DNA from: Bacteroidota bacterium
GTDB lineage: Bacteria > Bacteroidota > Ignavibacteria > Ignavibacteriales > Melioribacteraceae
DNA: 32,582 nucleotides
Direction of reading: 5' to 3'
Assembly (NCBI GenBank): GCA_023447335.1
Contig: JAEXOD010000220.1
Coordinates: 1-32,582, forward strand
Position numbers and translations under genes: made by a program
Shown here: piece after piece, positions 24,293 through 32,496 of the stretch
Numbering within the stretch: position 1 is the stretch's first letter
Layout of the letters: every line of letters begins with the position of its first letter
Notes under the pieces: model-generated
Database searches by the model: none
Seen by the model: only the letters and a program-made list of their open reading frames with translations
Told to the model about the DNA's origin: nothing

Positions 24293-26368
24293 CTAGTTGC
24301 AATTTTTTGTAGTAATAAAACGCTTTATATTCCTTGCGTCACCGCCTATTACAATTGAATCTTTTTCACCTAAAATATAGTCATCCGTAAAATTAGAAAT
24401 AATTTCAGTGATTTTTCCTTTGTTTGCTTTGATTGCAAGAATATCAATTTTAAATTTATCATTCAAATTTAATTGTTGTAGGGAGTTCCCCACCATGCAT
24501 AAGGGAGGAACAACTTCAGTTATAGTAAATCCTATCTTTAAATGTAAAGATGAAAACTCTTCCTTAAGAATCATATTTGCCGAAATATCGTTAATAAGTT
24601 CCAAAGTTTCAACCTTCTTAAAATATGACTGAATAATTTCTTTTCGATCTACTGTTCCGATAATTCTTTTACTCGTTTCGTCAATTACCGGAAGCATTTC
24701 CAAATCAAATTCATGCATCGTGTTTAAGGCGGTAAAACAATTGTCCATAAGAGTTACGGGCTTAAAACCAGTAATTGCTAATTCTCCGGCATTAAGTAAC
24801 TGTTGTAAATTTTCTTTATCTTCAACAGAACCTTTTAAATCGTTAGCAATAATAACTCCTCTTATTTCACCTCTACTATCAATTACGGTCAAATCTTGGT
24901 TTTTATTTCGCAATAATTTGCTTACAATAATATTGAAATTATCGCTAACATTTACGGTTTCAAAATCTTTATCATAAACTTCAGAAATCTTAAGTTTTTT
25001 TAAAATATTTAAATCAATTCCTTTTTGGAGATTAACTTTATTTAATTTTAACTTAAATGTAAATACGGATTGAGAGCATAAATTAGTACAGACGAGATAG
25101 CTAATTACTGAAGTTAAAAATAGCGGGGCAACTAAAATTATGTTACCGGACATCTCAAAAAATATAATAATAGCAGTAATTGGTGCACGGGTTGCACCTG
25201 CAATTAATCCGCTCATCCCTGCTAAAATAAATCCTCCGGGCGAAATAGATTGATTGGGGAAAATTACATTTACTACGATATAAAACAAGAAGCCGATTAA
25301 AGATCCTATAAAAATAGCCGGTGAAACGCTACCTCCCGAACCGCCTGAACTTAGAGTTATTGAAGTGGCAAATATTTTAACAAAAATTATTATCAATATA
25401 GAATACCAAACAGTTGATTCGGATAAAATTATTACTTTAATAGAATCATATCCGATTCCCATTATTTGAGGAAAAAAAATAGCAACACTACCAATAATAA
25501 CACCGCCTATTAAGGGTGTGAAAATAGGTTTAATTTTTATTTTGGTCGAAAAAAACAGCTCGGAATAATAAAGAGAGTAAATAAGGAATAAAGAGAATAC
25601 TCCGCAGATAATTCCAAGTATTGGATATAAGAAAAATTCGGAATAGCTTGAAAAAGTAAATTCAGGAATAAATAAACCCAACGGATAAGGATCAAAAAGT
25701 TTGGAAGTAATTGCCCCTATTAGTGAAGCCGTAATTATAGCAGAGAAACGTGAAAGCGGGAATTCTATTGCCAAAACTTCTACAACAAAAACTGCGCCGG
25801 CAATCGGAGTATTAAAAGCCGCCGAAATACCTGCTGCAGCTCCGCAAGCAACAATAACTTTCAGTTTATCACCTGTTAACTTAAATAATTGACCAATAGT
25901 ACTTGCAATAGAAGCCCCGACTTGAATAATTGGAGTTTCTCTTCCGGCAGAAGCGCCGGTGCTTAGTGTTACAGATGTAGCAAGTGATTTTGTTATGACT
26001 GTTCTCGGAACTATTCTTCCCCCTCTAAATAATAATGCTGAAAGAATACTATGAAAACTAATCCCCCTTGATTCAGAAAAGAAGTAATATAAAGGAATTA
26101 ATATTATACTTCCTATAATGGGAATTAATAACCGATTATACCACTCGGTTTTAATCATATTCATAGCAATTGAATCGGTTCCCGGATAAAAAAAATTGGA
26201 TAAACTAATAATTAAACTTCTAATTCCAATTGCCGTAAAGCCAATAATAACACCGATAAAGAAGGCGAGAACTATGACAAACATATCTTCGGATATTTTA
26301 AATTTGTCTAATAAGTTTCTCAATTTTCGAGAAGGAGCAATATAAAGGTTTTTAAGTGCGGAACTCAA
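24293..26368 (-). CDS. CLC chloride channel/transporter with CBS and RCK_C-like domains
   Basis: This 691-residue protein has a CLC membrane domain (about 25-430). It includes TGASAGRETPIIQVGAS with the gating glutamate Glu144, AAFNTPIAGAVFVVEV, and the helix-N region SGGSGGSVSPAIFIG. Two CBS domains follow (about 460-585), then a C-terminal TrkA-C/RCK_C-like domain (about 600-690, KIGFTITEVVPP, GNSLQQLNL, GEKDSIVIGGDA). At the position of the E. coli transporter's proton glutamate Glu203 there is Val198, as in eukaryotic CLC channels, so proton coupling may be absent. The start is TTG with AGGTGA seven bases upstream. It is the first gene of a pair with the racemase and divergent from the TlpA-like gene. 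Confidence 0.93.
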   Translation of the reverse strand: MSSALKNLYIAPSRKLRNLLDKFKISEDMFVIVLAFFIGVIIGFTAIGIRSLIISLSNFFYPGTDSIAMNMIKTEWYNRLLIPIIGSIILIPLYYFFSESRGISFHSILSALLFRGGRIVPRTVITKSLATSVTLSTGASAGRETPIIQVGASIASTIGQLFKLTGDKLKVIVACGAAAGISAAFNTPIAGAVFVVEVLAIEFPLSRFSAIITASLIGAITSKLFDPYPLGLFIPEFTFSSYSEFFLYPILGIICGVFSLFLIYSLYYSELFFSTKIKIKPIFTPLIGGVIIGSVAIFFPQIMGIGYDSIKVIILSESTVWYSILIIIFVKIFATSITLSSGGSGGSVSPAIFIGSLIGFLFYIVVNVIFPNQSISPGGFILAGMSGLIAGATRAPITAIIIFFEMSGNIILVAPLFLTSVISYLVCTNLCSQSVFTFKLKLNKVNLQKGIDLNILKKLKISEVYDKDFETVNVSDNFNIIVSKLLRNKNQDLTVIDSRGEIRGVIIANDLKGSVEDKENLQQLLNAGELAITGFKPVTLMDNCFTALNTMHEFDLEMLPVIDETSKRIIGTVDRKEIIQSYFKKVETLELINDISANMILKEEFSSLHLKIGFTITEVVPPLCMVGNSLQQLNLNDKFKIDILAIKANKGKITEIISNFTDDYILGEKDSIVIGGDARNIKRFITTKNCN

Positions 26369-26375
26369 TTAAAAG

Positions 26376-26381
26376 TCACCT
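26376..26381 (-). promoter_or_regulatory. Shine-Dalgarno site supporting a TTG start
   Basis: AGGTGA lies seven bases before the TTG at 26368-26366. The next Met is 29 residues in, so the TTG is the likely start of the CLC gene. Confidence 0.6.
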
Positions 26382-26512
26382 AATTATTTTATATTTCAAT
26401 ATAACAAAATTTAATGAATAATTTAAACCTAATACGGAAATTTTGTGCTTAAAATAATTTCTATTGTTATTATATTTAAATTATAAAAAAAAACAACTTT
26501 AATGAGGAAGTT

Positions 26513-28396
26513 ATGAACATAAAATCGATCATCGCAATAGTTTTAGTATTTGTATTATTTATGGCTTGTGGTAGTAAGAAAAATGAACCGCAATTTGGAT
26601 TTGCTCCCGAAAAACCAAAGCCGGGTGAACTAATTACCATTAGGTATAATCCGGATAGTACAATACTTAAAGATAGCAAAGTTATAAAGGGATTTGTTTA
26701 TTTCTATGATAAAGATTTAATTAAAACAGAAGAGGCAGTTTTAAAAAATGAGGACGGAATTTTTAAAGCAACTATCAAGATACCGGATACCGCTAAGGGG
26801 TTAGTTGTAAAATTTACTGATGAAGAAGGAATAATTAGCGACAATAATAACAATAAAGGATATTTTGTTAAACTTTATGATAACAACGGTAAATTATTAG
26901 CCGGAACAGATGCCGGGCTAGCATATTGCTATGCTAACTGGGGTTATAATTTGGATATTGAAACCGATAGAGAGTTAGCTTTTTCTTTATTTAATGCAGA
27001 ATTTGCCAAAAATCCGCAATTAAAAGAACATTTTTTAGATACTTACTTATTCTTAGTAAATAGATTAAATAGTGCCGAAGCAGAAAAGAATATAATGAAA
27101 GAACTATCGGTTTATGAAGGAAAGACTGATTTATCCGAAAAAGTTCTTATTTGTTTTGTGACTTGGTACACTAAATTTAAGAATGATAAAGCTAAAGAAT
27201 ATGAAGCTAAATTGTATGAAAAATTTCCAAAATCAGAATTTATTCAATCAAAAAAATATAGTGAATTTAGAGAAGCTAGTTTAGAAAATAAAATTAAAAT
27301 CGCTACTGAATTTGATAAAGAATTCCCGGGAAGTGAATATACTGGTGGGATGTTTGGCAGAATTTTGATGGAAATGGTTCAACAAGGGAAAGTTCAAGAA
27401 GCAAAAGAATTTGCATTTGCAAATAAGGCAAAAATTGGAGTAATTCGGTTTATTCAGGCTGTTGAATTGTTAGCCGGTTCACAAGAATATAAGGCAATTG
27501 CGATGGAATTGGCAAACTGTGCAATTGAAAAAGCCAAAGCAGAATTAGATACCGAAAAGGAAAAAGTACCTGAATATTCTTCTGCAAATGAATGGGAAAA
27601 ATCGTTAAAAGGTTCTTTAGGATATGCAAAATATAGTTTAGCATTAGTTCAAAAAGAATTAAATATGAAAGAAGCATTTGATAATCTTAAATCAGCTTTT
27701 GAATTAACTTTGGGAAAAGAACCGGATATTAATTTTGAATATTCAAAAGAATTGGTTAAAAACGGGAAATTTGCAGAAGCCCAATCTATTTTAGAAAAGG
27801 ATGTAAAATTAGGAAAAATTACGGCTGAAGGAGAATCTGTTTTAAAAGAAGCTTATACTTCTAACAAAATAAATAAAGGCACTTTTGATAAATACATGCA
27901 AGGGTTAAAGGATATTGCTAATGCCGAATTGATTGCAAAAATAAAAAACAACTTGGTTAATTTACCGGCACCCGATTTTAAGTTAGCGGATTCAGAAGGT
28001 AAACTCGTTTCATTATCTGAATTAAAAGGGAAAGTTGTTGTTATAGATTTTTGGGCTACTTGGTGCGGTCCCTGTATGAATTCTTTCCCCGGGATGAAAA
28101 CAGCTGTTGAAAAATATGCCGGAAATAATGATGTTAAGTTCTTATTTATTAATGTTTGGGAAAATGTTGACGATAAAGTTAATAATGTTAAAGAATTTTT
28201 GAAGAATACCGGATATCCGTTCCATGTATTAATGGATTTGGATAATAAAGTAGTTGAAAGTTTTAAAGTTACGGGAATACCTACAAAAATATTTATTGAT
28301 AAAAAAGGCACAATTAAATATAAAAGTGTAGGTTTTGGCGGTAATACGGAAGAGATGCTAACCGAGATAGAAAACATAATAAATTTAATAAAATAG
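26513..28396 (+). CDS. TlpA/ResA-like thioredoxin lipoprotein with long N-terminal region
   Basis: This 627-residue protein begins with a lipoprotein signal (hydrophobic stretch, then FMACGSKK with acylated Cys19) and ends in a thioredoxin-like domain (about 480-627) of the TlpA/ResA/AhpC-TSA type: LPAPDFKLADSEGK, FWATWCGPCMNSFPG (Cys518 and Cys521), and TGIPTKIFIDKKG with the cis-Pro. Between them, residues about 25-125 look like a beta-rich domain and about 140-460 are helical repeats resembling TPR/SEL-like units. It should be periplasmic, probably reducing disulfides or assisting cytochrome/thiol chemistry; no cytochrome gene is adjacent. GAGG lies five bases before the ATG. A hairpin follows the stop. 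Confidence 0.9.
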   Translation: MNIKSIIAIVLVFVLFMACGSKKNEPQFGFAPEKPKPGELITIRYNPDSTILKDSKVIKGFVYFYDKDLIKTEEAVLKNEDGIFKATIKIPDTAKGLVVKFTDEEGIISDNNNNKGYFVKLYDNNGKLLAGTDAGLAYCYANWGYNLDIETDRELAFSLFNAEFAKNPQLKEHFLDTYLFLVNRLNSAEAEKNIMKELSVYEGKTDLSEKVLICFVTWYTKFKNDKAKEYEAKLYEKFPKSEFIQSKKYSEFREASLENKIKIATEFDKEFPGSEYTGGMFGRILMEMVQQGKVQEAKEFAFANKAKIGVIRFIQAVELLAGSQEYKAIAMELANCAIEKAKAELDTEKEKVPEYSSANEWEKSLKGSLGYAKYSLALVQKELNMKEAFDNLKSAFELTLGKEPDINFEYSKELVKNGKFAEAQSILEKDVKLGKITAEGESVLKEAYTSNKINKGTFDKYMQGLKDIANAELIAKIKNNLVNLPAPDFKLADSEGKLVSLSELKGKVVVIDFWATWCGPCMNSFPGMKTAVEKYAGNNDVKFLFINVWENVDDKVNNVKEFLKNTGYPFHVLMDLDNKVVESFKVTGIPTKIFIDKKGTIKYKSVGFGGNTEEMLTEIENIINLIK

Positions 28397-28399
28397 TCT

Positions 28400-28429
28400 T
28401 ATGAGGGGGGAATTCCCTCCCCCCTTATA
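28400..28429 (+). terminator. hairpin after the TlpA-like gene
   Basis: AGGGGGG (28404-28410) pairs with CCCCCCT (28419-28425) around AATTCCCT, and weaker pairs extend it. GGGAATTCCC (28408-28417) is an alternative palindrome. There is little T tract after it, so termination may be partial. Confidence 0.5.
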
Positions 28430-28451
28430 TACATAATTACCTTGTTGAAAA

Positions 28452-28676
28452 ATGATTAAAAAAATAAGTATAAGTATTCTACTGGCTATTATGGCAATTA
28501 TTCTTACTACATTTGTGGTAATTGCATTAAGCGAAGGAGTAATTCACGGTAGATTTGACGGTAGAGTTTATGAAGACAATGCCCCATTACAGTTTTGGGG
28601 AGCAATACTTTTACAATTAACTATAATTAGTATGCTAATTTATATGTTAATTAAAATATGGAAAAGTAAAAAATAA
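28452..28676 (+). CDS. small two-helix membrane protein
   Basis: This 74-residue protein has two predicted membrane helices (about 5-27 and 46-68) and a short loop between them with several charged residues (GVIHGRFDGRVYEDNAP). It ends in a basic tail (KIWKSKK), suggesting both ends are cytoplasmic and the loop is periplasmic. It is not recognised as a named family. Only four bases separate it from mntP, so the two are almost certainly translated together. A role as a small partner of the manganese exporter is possible but rests on position alone. Confidence 0.72.
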   Translation: MIKKISISILLAIMAIILTTFVVIALSEGVIHGRFDGRVYEDNAPLQFWGAILLQLTIISMLIYMLIKIWKSKK

Positions 28677-28680
28677 AATT

Positions 28681-29238
28681 ATGAATTTTTTTGAAGTACT
28701 ATTTATTGCATTTGGTCTAGCAGCGGATGCTTTTGCCGTTTCTGTAGCAATAGGCTCTTCCGGAATTGCGCCGGATAAAAGGTCATCAATAAGATTATCG
28801 TTTCACTTAGGATTATTTCAATTTTTAATGCCGCTAATCGGTTGGTTTTTAGGTAGTCGCATTTCTTCTTATATTGAATCAGTTGACCACTGGATTGCAT
28901 TTATTATACTTTGTTATATCGGTGGTAAAATGATTATTGAGAGTCTAAAAGACGATAATGAACGAATAATGAAGAATTTTACTAAAGGCTGGTCTATGGT
29001 GATGGTTTCGATAGCAACTAGTATCGATGCTCTTGCAACAGGTTTAAGCTTGGCTTTTTTGAGGATAACTATTTTTTATCCTGCTTTAATGATAGGTATA
29101 ATAACATTTACACTTTCGTTTATCGGTTATAGAGGCGGAAAGAAAATGAAAGATAAACTTGGCTCAAAAGTGGAATTGGTGGGTGGAATAATTTTATGTT
29201 TGGTCGGATTAAAAATTTTAATTGAGCACATTTCCTGA
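28681..29238 (+). CDS. mntP: manganese efflux pump MntP
   Basis: This 185-residue protein has six predicted membrane segments, arranged as the two similar halves of the MntP family (DUF204). The conserved acidic motifs are visible: Asp16 in GLAADAFAVSVAIG, Asp69 before the WIAFIILCYIGGKM helix, and Asp116 in SIATSIDALATGLS. MntP exports Mn2+ from the cytoplasm under manganese excess. It lies four bases after a small membrane protein gene and about 48 bases before the TonB-receptor gene. I saw no yybP-ykoY-type riboswitch in the short upstream spacers. Confidence 0.95.
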   Translation: MNFFEVLFIAFGLAADAFAVSVAIGSSGIAPDKRSSIRLSFHLGLFQFLMPLIGWFLGSRISSYIESVDHWIAFIILCYIGGKMIIESLKDDNERIMKNFTKGWSMVMVSIATSIDALATGLSLAFLRITIFYPALMIGIITFTLSFIGYRGGKKMKDKLGSKVELVGGIILCLVGLKILIEHIS

Positions 29239-29275
29239 TAGAACTAATTTGAAGTAATTTTGGTTTAGGTGATAA

Positions 29276-29281
29276 AAGGAG
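29276..29281 (+). promoter_or_regulatory. Shine-Dalgarno site deciding the TonB-receptor start
   Basis: AAGGAG five bases before the ATG at 29287 shows that translation starts there and not at the in-frame GTG at 29269. Confidence 0.75.
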
Positions 29282-29286
29282 AAATT

Positions 29287-31560
29287 ATGAAAATAAAGAT
29301 TTTATTATTGTTATTGTTTTTTAGTGGTATAAGTTATGCTCAGGTTGGCTCAATAATAGGTAAAGTTGTTGATAAATCTACTCGAGAACCGCTCCCCGGA
29401 GTTAATATCCAAGTTTTGGGAACTGATTTTGGATCTGCGACAAATGTTAATGGTGAATTTACTATTGAACGAATTAAAGTGGGGACTTATTCAGTTCAAG
29501 CCTCTTTTATTGGTTATACTACCGAAGTTAAAACAGACGTGATCTTAACAAGTGCAAAACCTTCCCAAATAAATTTTGAATTAGCTGAAGCAGTTATTCA
29601 GTTACAAGGGGTAACGGTTACATCGGGATTTTTTAAGACCATACCGACAGAAGTTTCAAGTATTTCAATGTTAAACTATGAAGAAATGAGACGTTCTCCC
29701 GGTGGATTTGAAGATGTAGTTAGAGCTTTATCGGTATTACCCGGCGTTGCGCAGGCAAGTGCAGGAAGAAATGATTTGGTTGTTAGAGGGGGAGCCCCTA
29801 GTGAAAATCTTTTTCTAGTTGACGGTTTTGTTGTTCCCAATATTAACCATTTCGGAAGTCAGGGAGCTACAGGAGGACCTTTAAGTTTTATAAATTTAGA
29901 CTATGTTAATGAAATTTCTTTTTCTACAGGTGGTTTTTCTGCTGTGTACGGAGATAAGCTTAGTTCAGGTTTAAGTATAGATTTGAAAGAAGGAAGGAAA
30001 GACCGATTAGGGGGAAAAGCATTAATTTCCGCAACTCAATTCGGATTAAATCTTGAAGGACCGATAACTTCATCCTCAAACTTTTTGTTTTCGGTTAGAA
30101 GAAGTTATTTAGATTTAATTTTTAATGCTGCCGGTTTTGGATTTGTACCTGAGTATTATGATGTTTTATCTAAATATACTAACGATATTTCAAAAAATGA
30201 TAGAATTTCTTTTCTATTTGTAGGGGCATTTGACAAAGTAAAATTTAATAATGATTCGCGCGATAAGATTATTGATAACTCGAAAATTTTAGCCTCAAAT
30301 CAAAATCAATATGTTGCCGGTATATCATATAGAAGGTTATTCGGTAAAGGATACTATACAATTAGTTTAAGTAGAAATTTTGTGGATTATGACACTTTTC
30401 AAAAGGATACATTATTTAATCCAATATTTTTGAATAAATCTGTTGAAGCAGAAAATGAACTTAAGGTAGAAACTTTATATAAAATTAAAGGGAATGCAGA
30501 GCTTAATTTTGGAGTTTCGACAAAGCTTATTAAATTTAATTCAGATATTTTATTCCCCGATGGTTTTGTAACCACTTTCGGCGATGTTTTACCTGTAAAC
30601 CAAATTTCGGAAGATAGTTATTTTCATAAATATGCAGCATTTTTACAATATAGTAATGTTTGGTTTGATCTATTAAGATTTAATTTAGGGGTAAGAGGCG
30701 ATTATTTTAGCGAAATTTCTAAAAAACTATACTTTAGTCCTCGTTTATCTATTTCTTATCCTATTACGGAAGTTTCAAGTATAAGTTTTAGCACAGGGTT
30801 ATATCATCAATTTCCAAGTTACATATGGTTAGTAGGAGATAAAAACAACAGAGATTTAGAGGCGATAAAAGTAGAACAGTATGTCTTAGGATTTGAACAT
30901 CAGTTTAGGAGTGATATTAAAGTTAAACTTGAAGGCTTTTACAAAAATTATAAAAACTATCCCACAAGTGTGTTGAGACCTTATTTGGTTTTATCGAATA
31001 CCGGTGCAGGATTTGCCGGAAGTGATGATAACTTTGCGTCATATGGACTAGAACCGCTAGTTAGTGAAGGGAAAGGTTATTCAAGAGGAGCAGAGTTATC
31101 AATTCAAAAAAAGGCCTCGGATGTTCCGCATTACGCTTTGTTAAGTTTAACATATAGTCAAACTGAATATACATCTTTAAGCGGATTAAAATCTGCCGGG
31201 ACGTATGATCAAAGATGGATATTGAATTTAAGTGCCGGTTATGTTTTTGACGAAAATTATCAGATGGGAATAAAATTTAGACTTTCAACCGGTTCTCCGT
31301 ATACTCCGTTTGAATCTAACGGCACTCAATTATTATCTAATTATAATAAAAATACTTTTCCTGTTAATCACAGTTTAGATATAAGGGTTGAAAGACGTTG
31401 GAATTTTGAAAAGACTTCTTTAATCGCTTATATTGATGTGCAAAATGTTTATAATAGAAAAAACCAAACATCGATTCGCTGGGATTACGTTGAAAATAAA
31501 GTTAAAGATGAATCATCTATTGGAGTGTTACCTTCAATCGGAGTTAGTTTAGAATTTTAA
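29287..31560 (+). CDS. TonB-dependent outer-membrane receptor
   Basis: This 757-residue protein has a signal peptide (MKIKILLLLLFFSGISYAQ) and a carboxypeptidase-regulatory-like beta-sandwich (about 20-105, GKVVDKSTREPLPGVNIQ, GEFTIERIKVGTYS). The plug domain (about 110-230) contains VVRGGAPSENLFLVDGF and GGFSAVYGDKLSSG. The rest forms a predicted 22-strand barrel whose C-terminal strand ends in Phe (GVSLEF). Such receptors import substrates using TonB energy. The barrel is short for the SusC class, resembling smaller siderophore/peptide-type receptors, and no SusD partner follows. The substrate is unknown. It could be co-transcribed with mntP (48-base gap) and ends at a strong terminator. 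Confidence 0.93.
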   Translation: MKIKILLLLLFFSGISYAQVGSIIGKVVDKSTREPLPGVNIQVLGTDFGSATNVNGEFTIERIKVGTYSVQASFIGYTTEVKTDVILTSAKPSQINFELAEAVIQLQGVTVTSGFFKTIPTEVSSISMLNYEEMRRSPGGFEDVVRALSVLPGVAQASAGRNDLVVRGGAPSENLFLVDGFVVPNINHFGSQGATGGPLSFINLDYVNEISFSTGGFSAVYGDKLSSGLSIDLKEGRKDRLGGKALISATQFGLNLEGPITSSSNFLFSVRRSYLDLIFNAAGFGFVPEYYDVLSKYTNDISKNDRISFLFVGAFDKVKFNNDSRDKIIDNSKILASNQNQYVAGISYRRLFGKGYYTISLSRNFVDYDTFQKDTLFNPIFLNKSVEAENELKVETLYKIKGNAELNFGVSTKLIKFNSDILFPDGFVTTFGDVLPVNQISEDSYFHKYAAFLQYSNVWFDLLRFNLGVRGDYFSEISKKLYFSPRLSISYPITEVSSISFSTGLYHQFPSYIWLVGDKNNRDLEAIKVEQYVLGFEHQFRSDIKVKLEGFYKNYKNYPTSVLRPYLVLSNTGAGFAGSDDNFASYGLEPLVSEGKGYSRGAELSIQKKASDVPHYALLSLTYSQTEYTSLSGLKSAGTYDQRWILNLSAGYVFDENYQMGIKFRLSTGSPYTPFESNGTQLLSNYNKNTFPVNHSLDIRVERRWNFEKTSLIAYIDVQNVYNRKNQTSIRWDYVENKVKDESSIGVLPSIGVSLEF

Positions 31561-31583
31561 TTATAGATTCGGTGGCAAGCAAT

Positions 31584-31625
31584 AGCTGTAGTGTTAACTA
31601 AATTACGCTGCAGCTTTTTGTTTTT
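31584..31625 (+). terminator. intrinsic terminator of the TonB-receptor gene
   Basis: AGCTGTAGTGT (31584-31594) pairs with ACGCTGCAGCT (31605-31615) over 11 base pairs including two G-U pairs, with a 10-base loop. A U tract TTTTTGTTTTT follows at once. Confidence 0.88.
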
Positions 31626-31939
31626 AAAAGGAGTAAAATTAATCATGTGTTTAATATTAGCCATTGCTTACCATCTTTTCACCGGCTATCAAATAATCAT
31701 TTGCTCTTTTACTTGTAACTTACTAATTTATAAAAAATTTATATACCGAAAATTACGGGTTTTATTAACATATTGTATCAGTGAAACTTCTTTGAATAAG
31801 CTAAGTAAGTTATTATAAGTACAGAAAATAAAACAAATAATTTGGAACGCACTGCTCTGTAAACTATCCGGTAAAAATTACTAAAAAATACTTTTATTTT
31901 AAGTTCTTTTTCGTCTATTTTATATTAAATAGATAATTA

Positions 31940-31966
31940 GTAAATTTGGCATATCAATTGTATAAT
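31940..31966 (+). promoter_or_regulatory. candidate promoter of the fliL-fliM operon
   Basis: Three overlapping readings are possible. GTAAATTTG (31940-31948) fits the Bacteroidota TAnnTTTG box. TTGGCA followed by N6 and TTGT (31946-31961) resembles a sigma-54 -24/-12 element, but with GT instead of the -12 GC. TATAAT (31961-31966) is a perfect sigma-70 -10 box without a clear -35. Only a transcription start would tell them apart. Confidence 0.4.
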
Positions 31967-31988
31967 AATAAAAAAAAGTGGAAAAAAT

Positions 31989-32495
31989 ATGGCTGACGAT
32001 CAAGGCGGAAAGAAAGGATTTAATCCAAAAGTTTTAATAATCGGACTTCCGTTATTTATAATTCAATTATTGGCTGTTTATTATGTAACCGCAAATATAT
32101 TACTAACAAAAATTGTGGAGCAACAAGGCTTGGTTTCAAAATCCGAAGCCGATTCATTGGATGCGGATTTACAAGAGAAAAAAGAACCGGAAGGTAATCA
32201 CATATTTAAAGTTGAAGACTTAATAGTAAATCCTGCAGGTACCTCAGGTCAAAGAATTCTGTTGGTATCACTAGGAATTGACGTTGCTTCAGAAGAGAAT
32301 TTAAAAGTGTTGGAAGCAAAAAATGTTATATTAAAAGATATGATAATTACGATCATTTCTTCTAAAACTTTGCAAGATTTGGGTGATATTGGTACGAAGG
32401 AGATTTTGAAGACTGAGTTAATTACAAAAATTGACGAAACGTTTAAAGGCGTTAAAGTAACTAACATTTATTTTGACAAATATGTGATAAATTAA
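31989..32495 (+). CDS. fliL: flagellar basal body-associated protein FliL
   Basis: This 168-residue protein has the FliL layout: a short cytoplasmic N-terminus, one membrane helix (about 14-36, VLIIGLPLFIIQLLAVYYV), an acidic linker, and a periplasmic domain (VEDLIVNPAGTSGQRILLVSLGIDV to VTNIYFDKYVIN). FliL surrounds the stator units of the flagellar motor and affects torque and motility. The downstream start codon of fliM lies one base past the FliL stop, the usual fliL-fliM order. A candidate promoter lies about 25-50 bases upstream. Confidence 0.93.
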   Translation: MADDQGGKKGFNPKVLIIGLPLFIIQLLAVYYVTANILLTKIVEQQGLVSKSEADSLDADLQEKKEPEGNHIFKVEDLIVNPAGTSGQRILLVSLGIDVASEENLKVLEAKNVILKDMIITIISSKTLQDLGDIGTKEILKTELITKIDETFKGVKVTNIYFDKYVIN

Positions 32496-32496
32496 A

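Larger units (their letters stand above)
31561..31988. other. 428-base intergenic region before fliL
   Basis: It begins with the terminator of the TonB-receptor gene. An AAGGAG at 31628-31633 precedes an ATG at 31645 that could encode a 57-residue hydrophobic, Cys-containing peptide ending at 31818, but the spacing is long (11 bases) and the composition looks non-coding. The rest is AT-rich and holds the fliL promoter candidates near 31940-31966. No RNA gene is recognised. Confidence 0.5.

Noticed and set aside
24273..24302. Upstream ATG for the racemase overlapping the CLC gene
   Set aside because: GAAAGGA lies within the extension and is correctly spaced for the ATG at 24272; the extra residues are not part of the family core.
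29269..29286. GTG start for the TonB-dependent receptor
   Set aside because: The AAGGAG ribosome site lies inside this stretch and points to the ATG at 29287, which gives a clean signal peptide.
31591..31818. Reading frame of up to 75 residues after the TonB-receptor gene
   Set aside because: The longer form starts inside the terminator stem. The shorter form from ATG 31645 has an AAGGAG but 11-base spacing and composition like translated non-coding AT-rich DNA; mentioned only in the gap entry.
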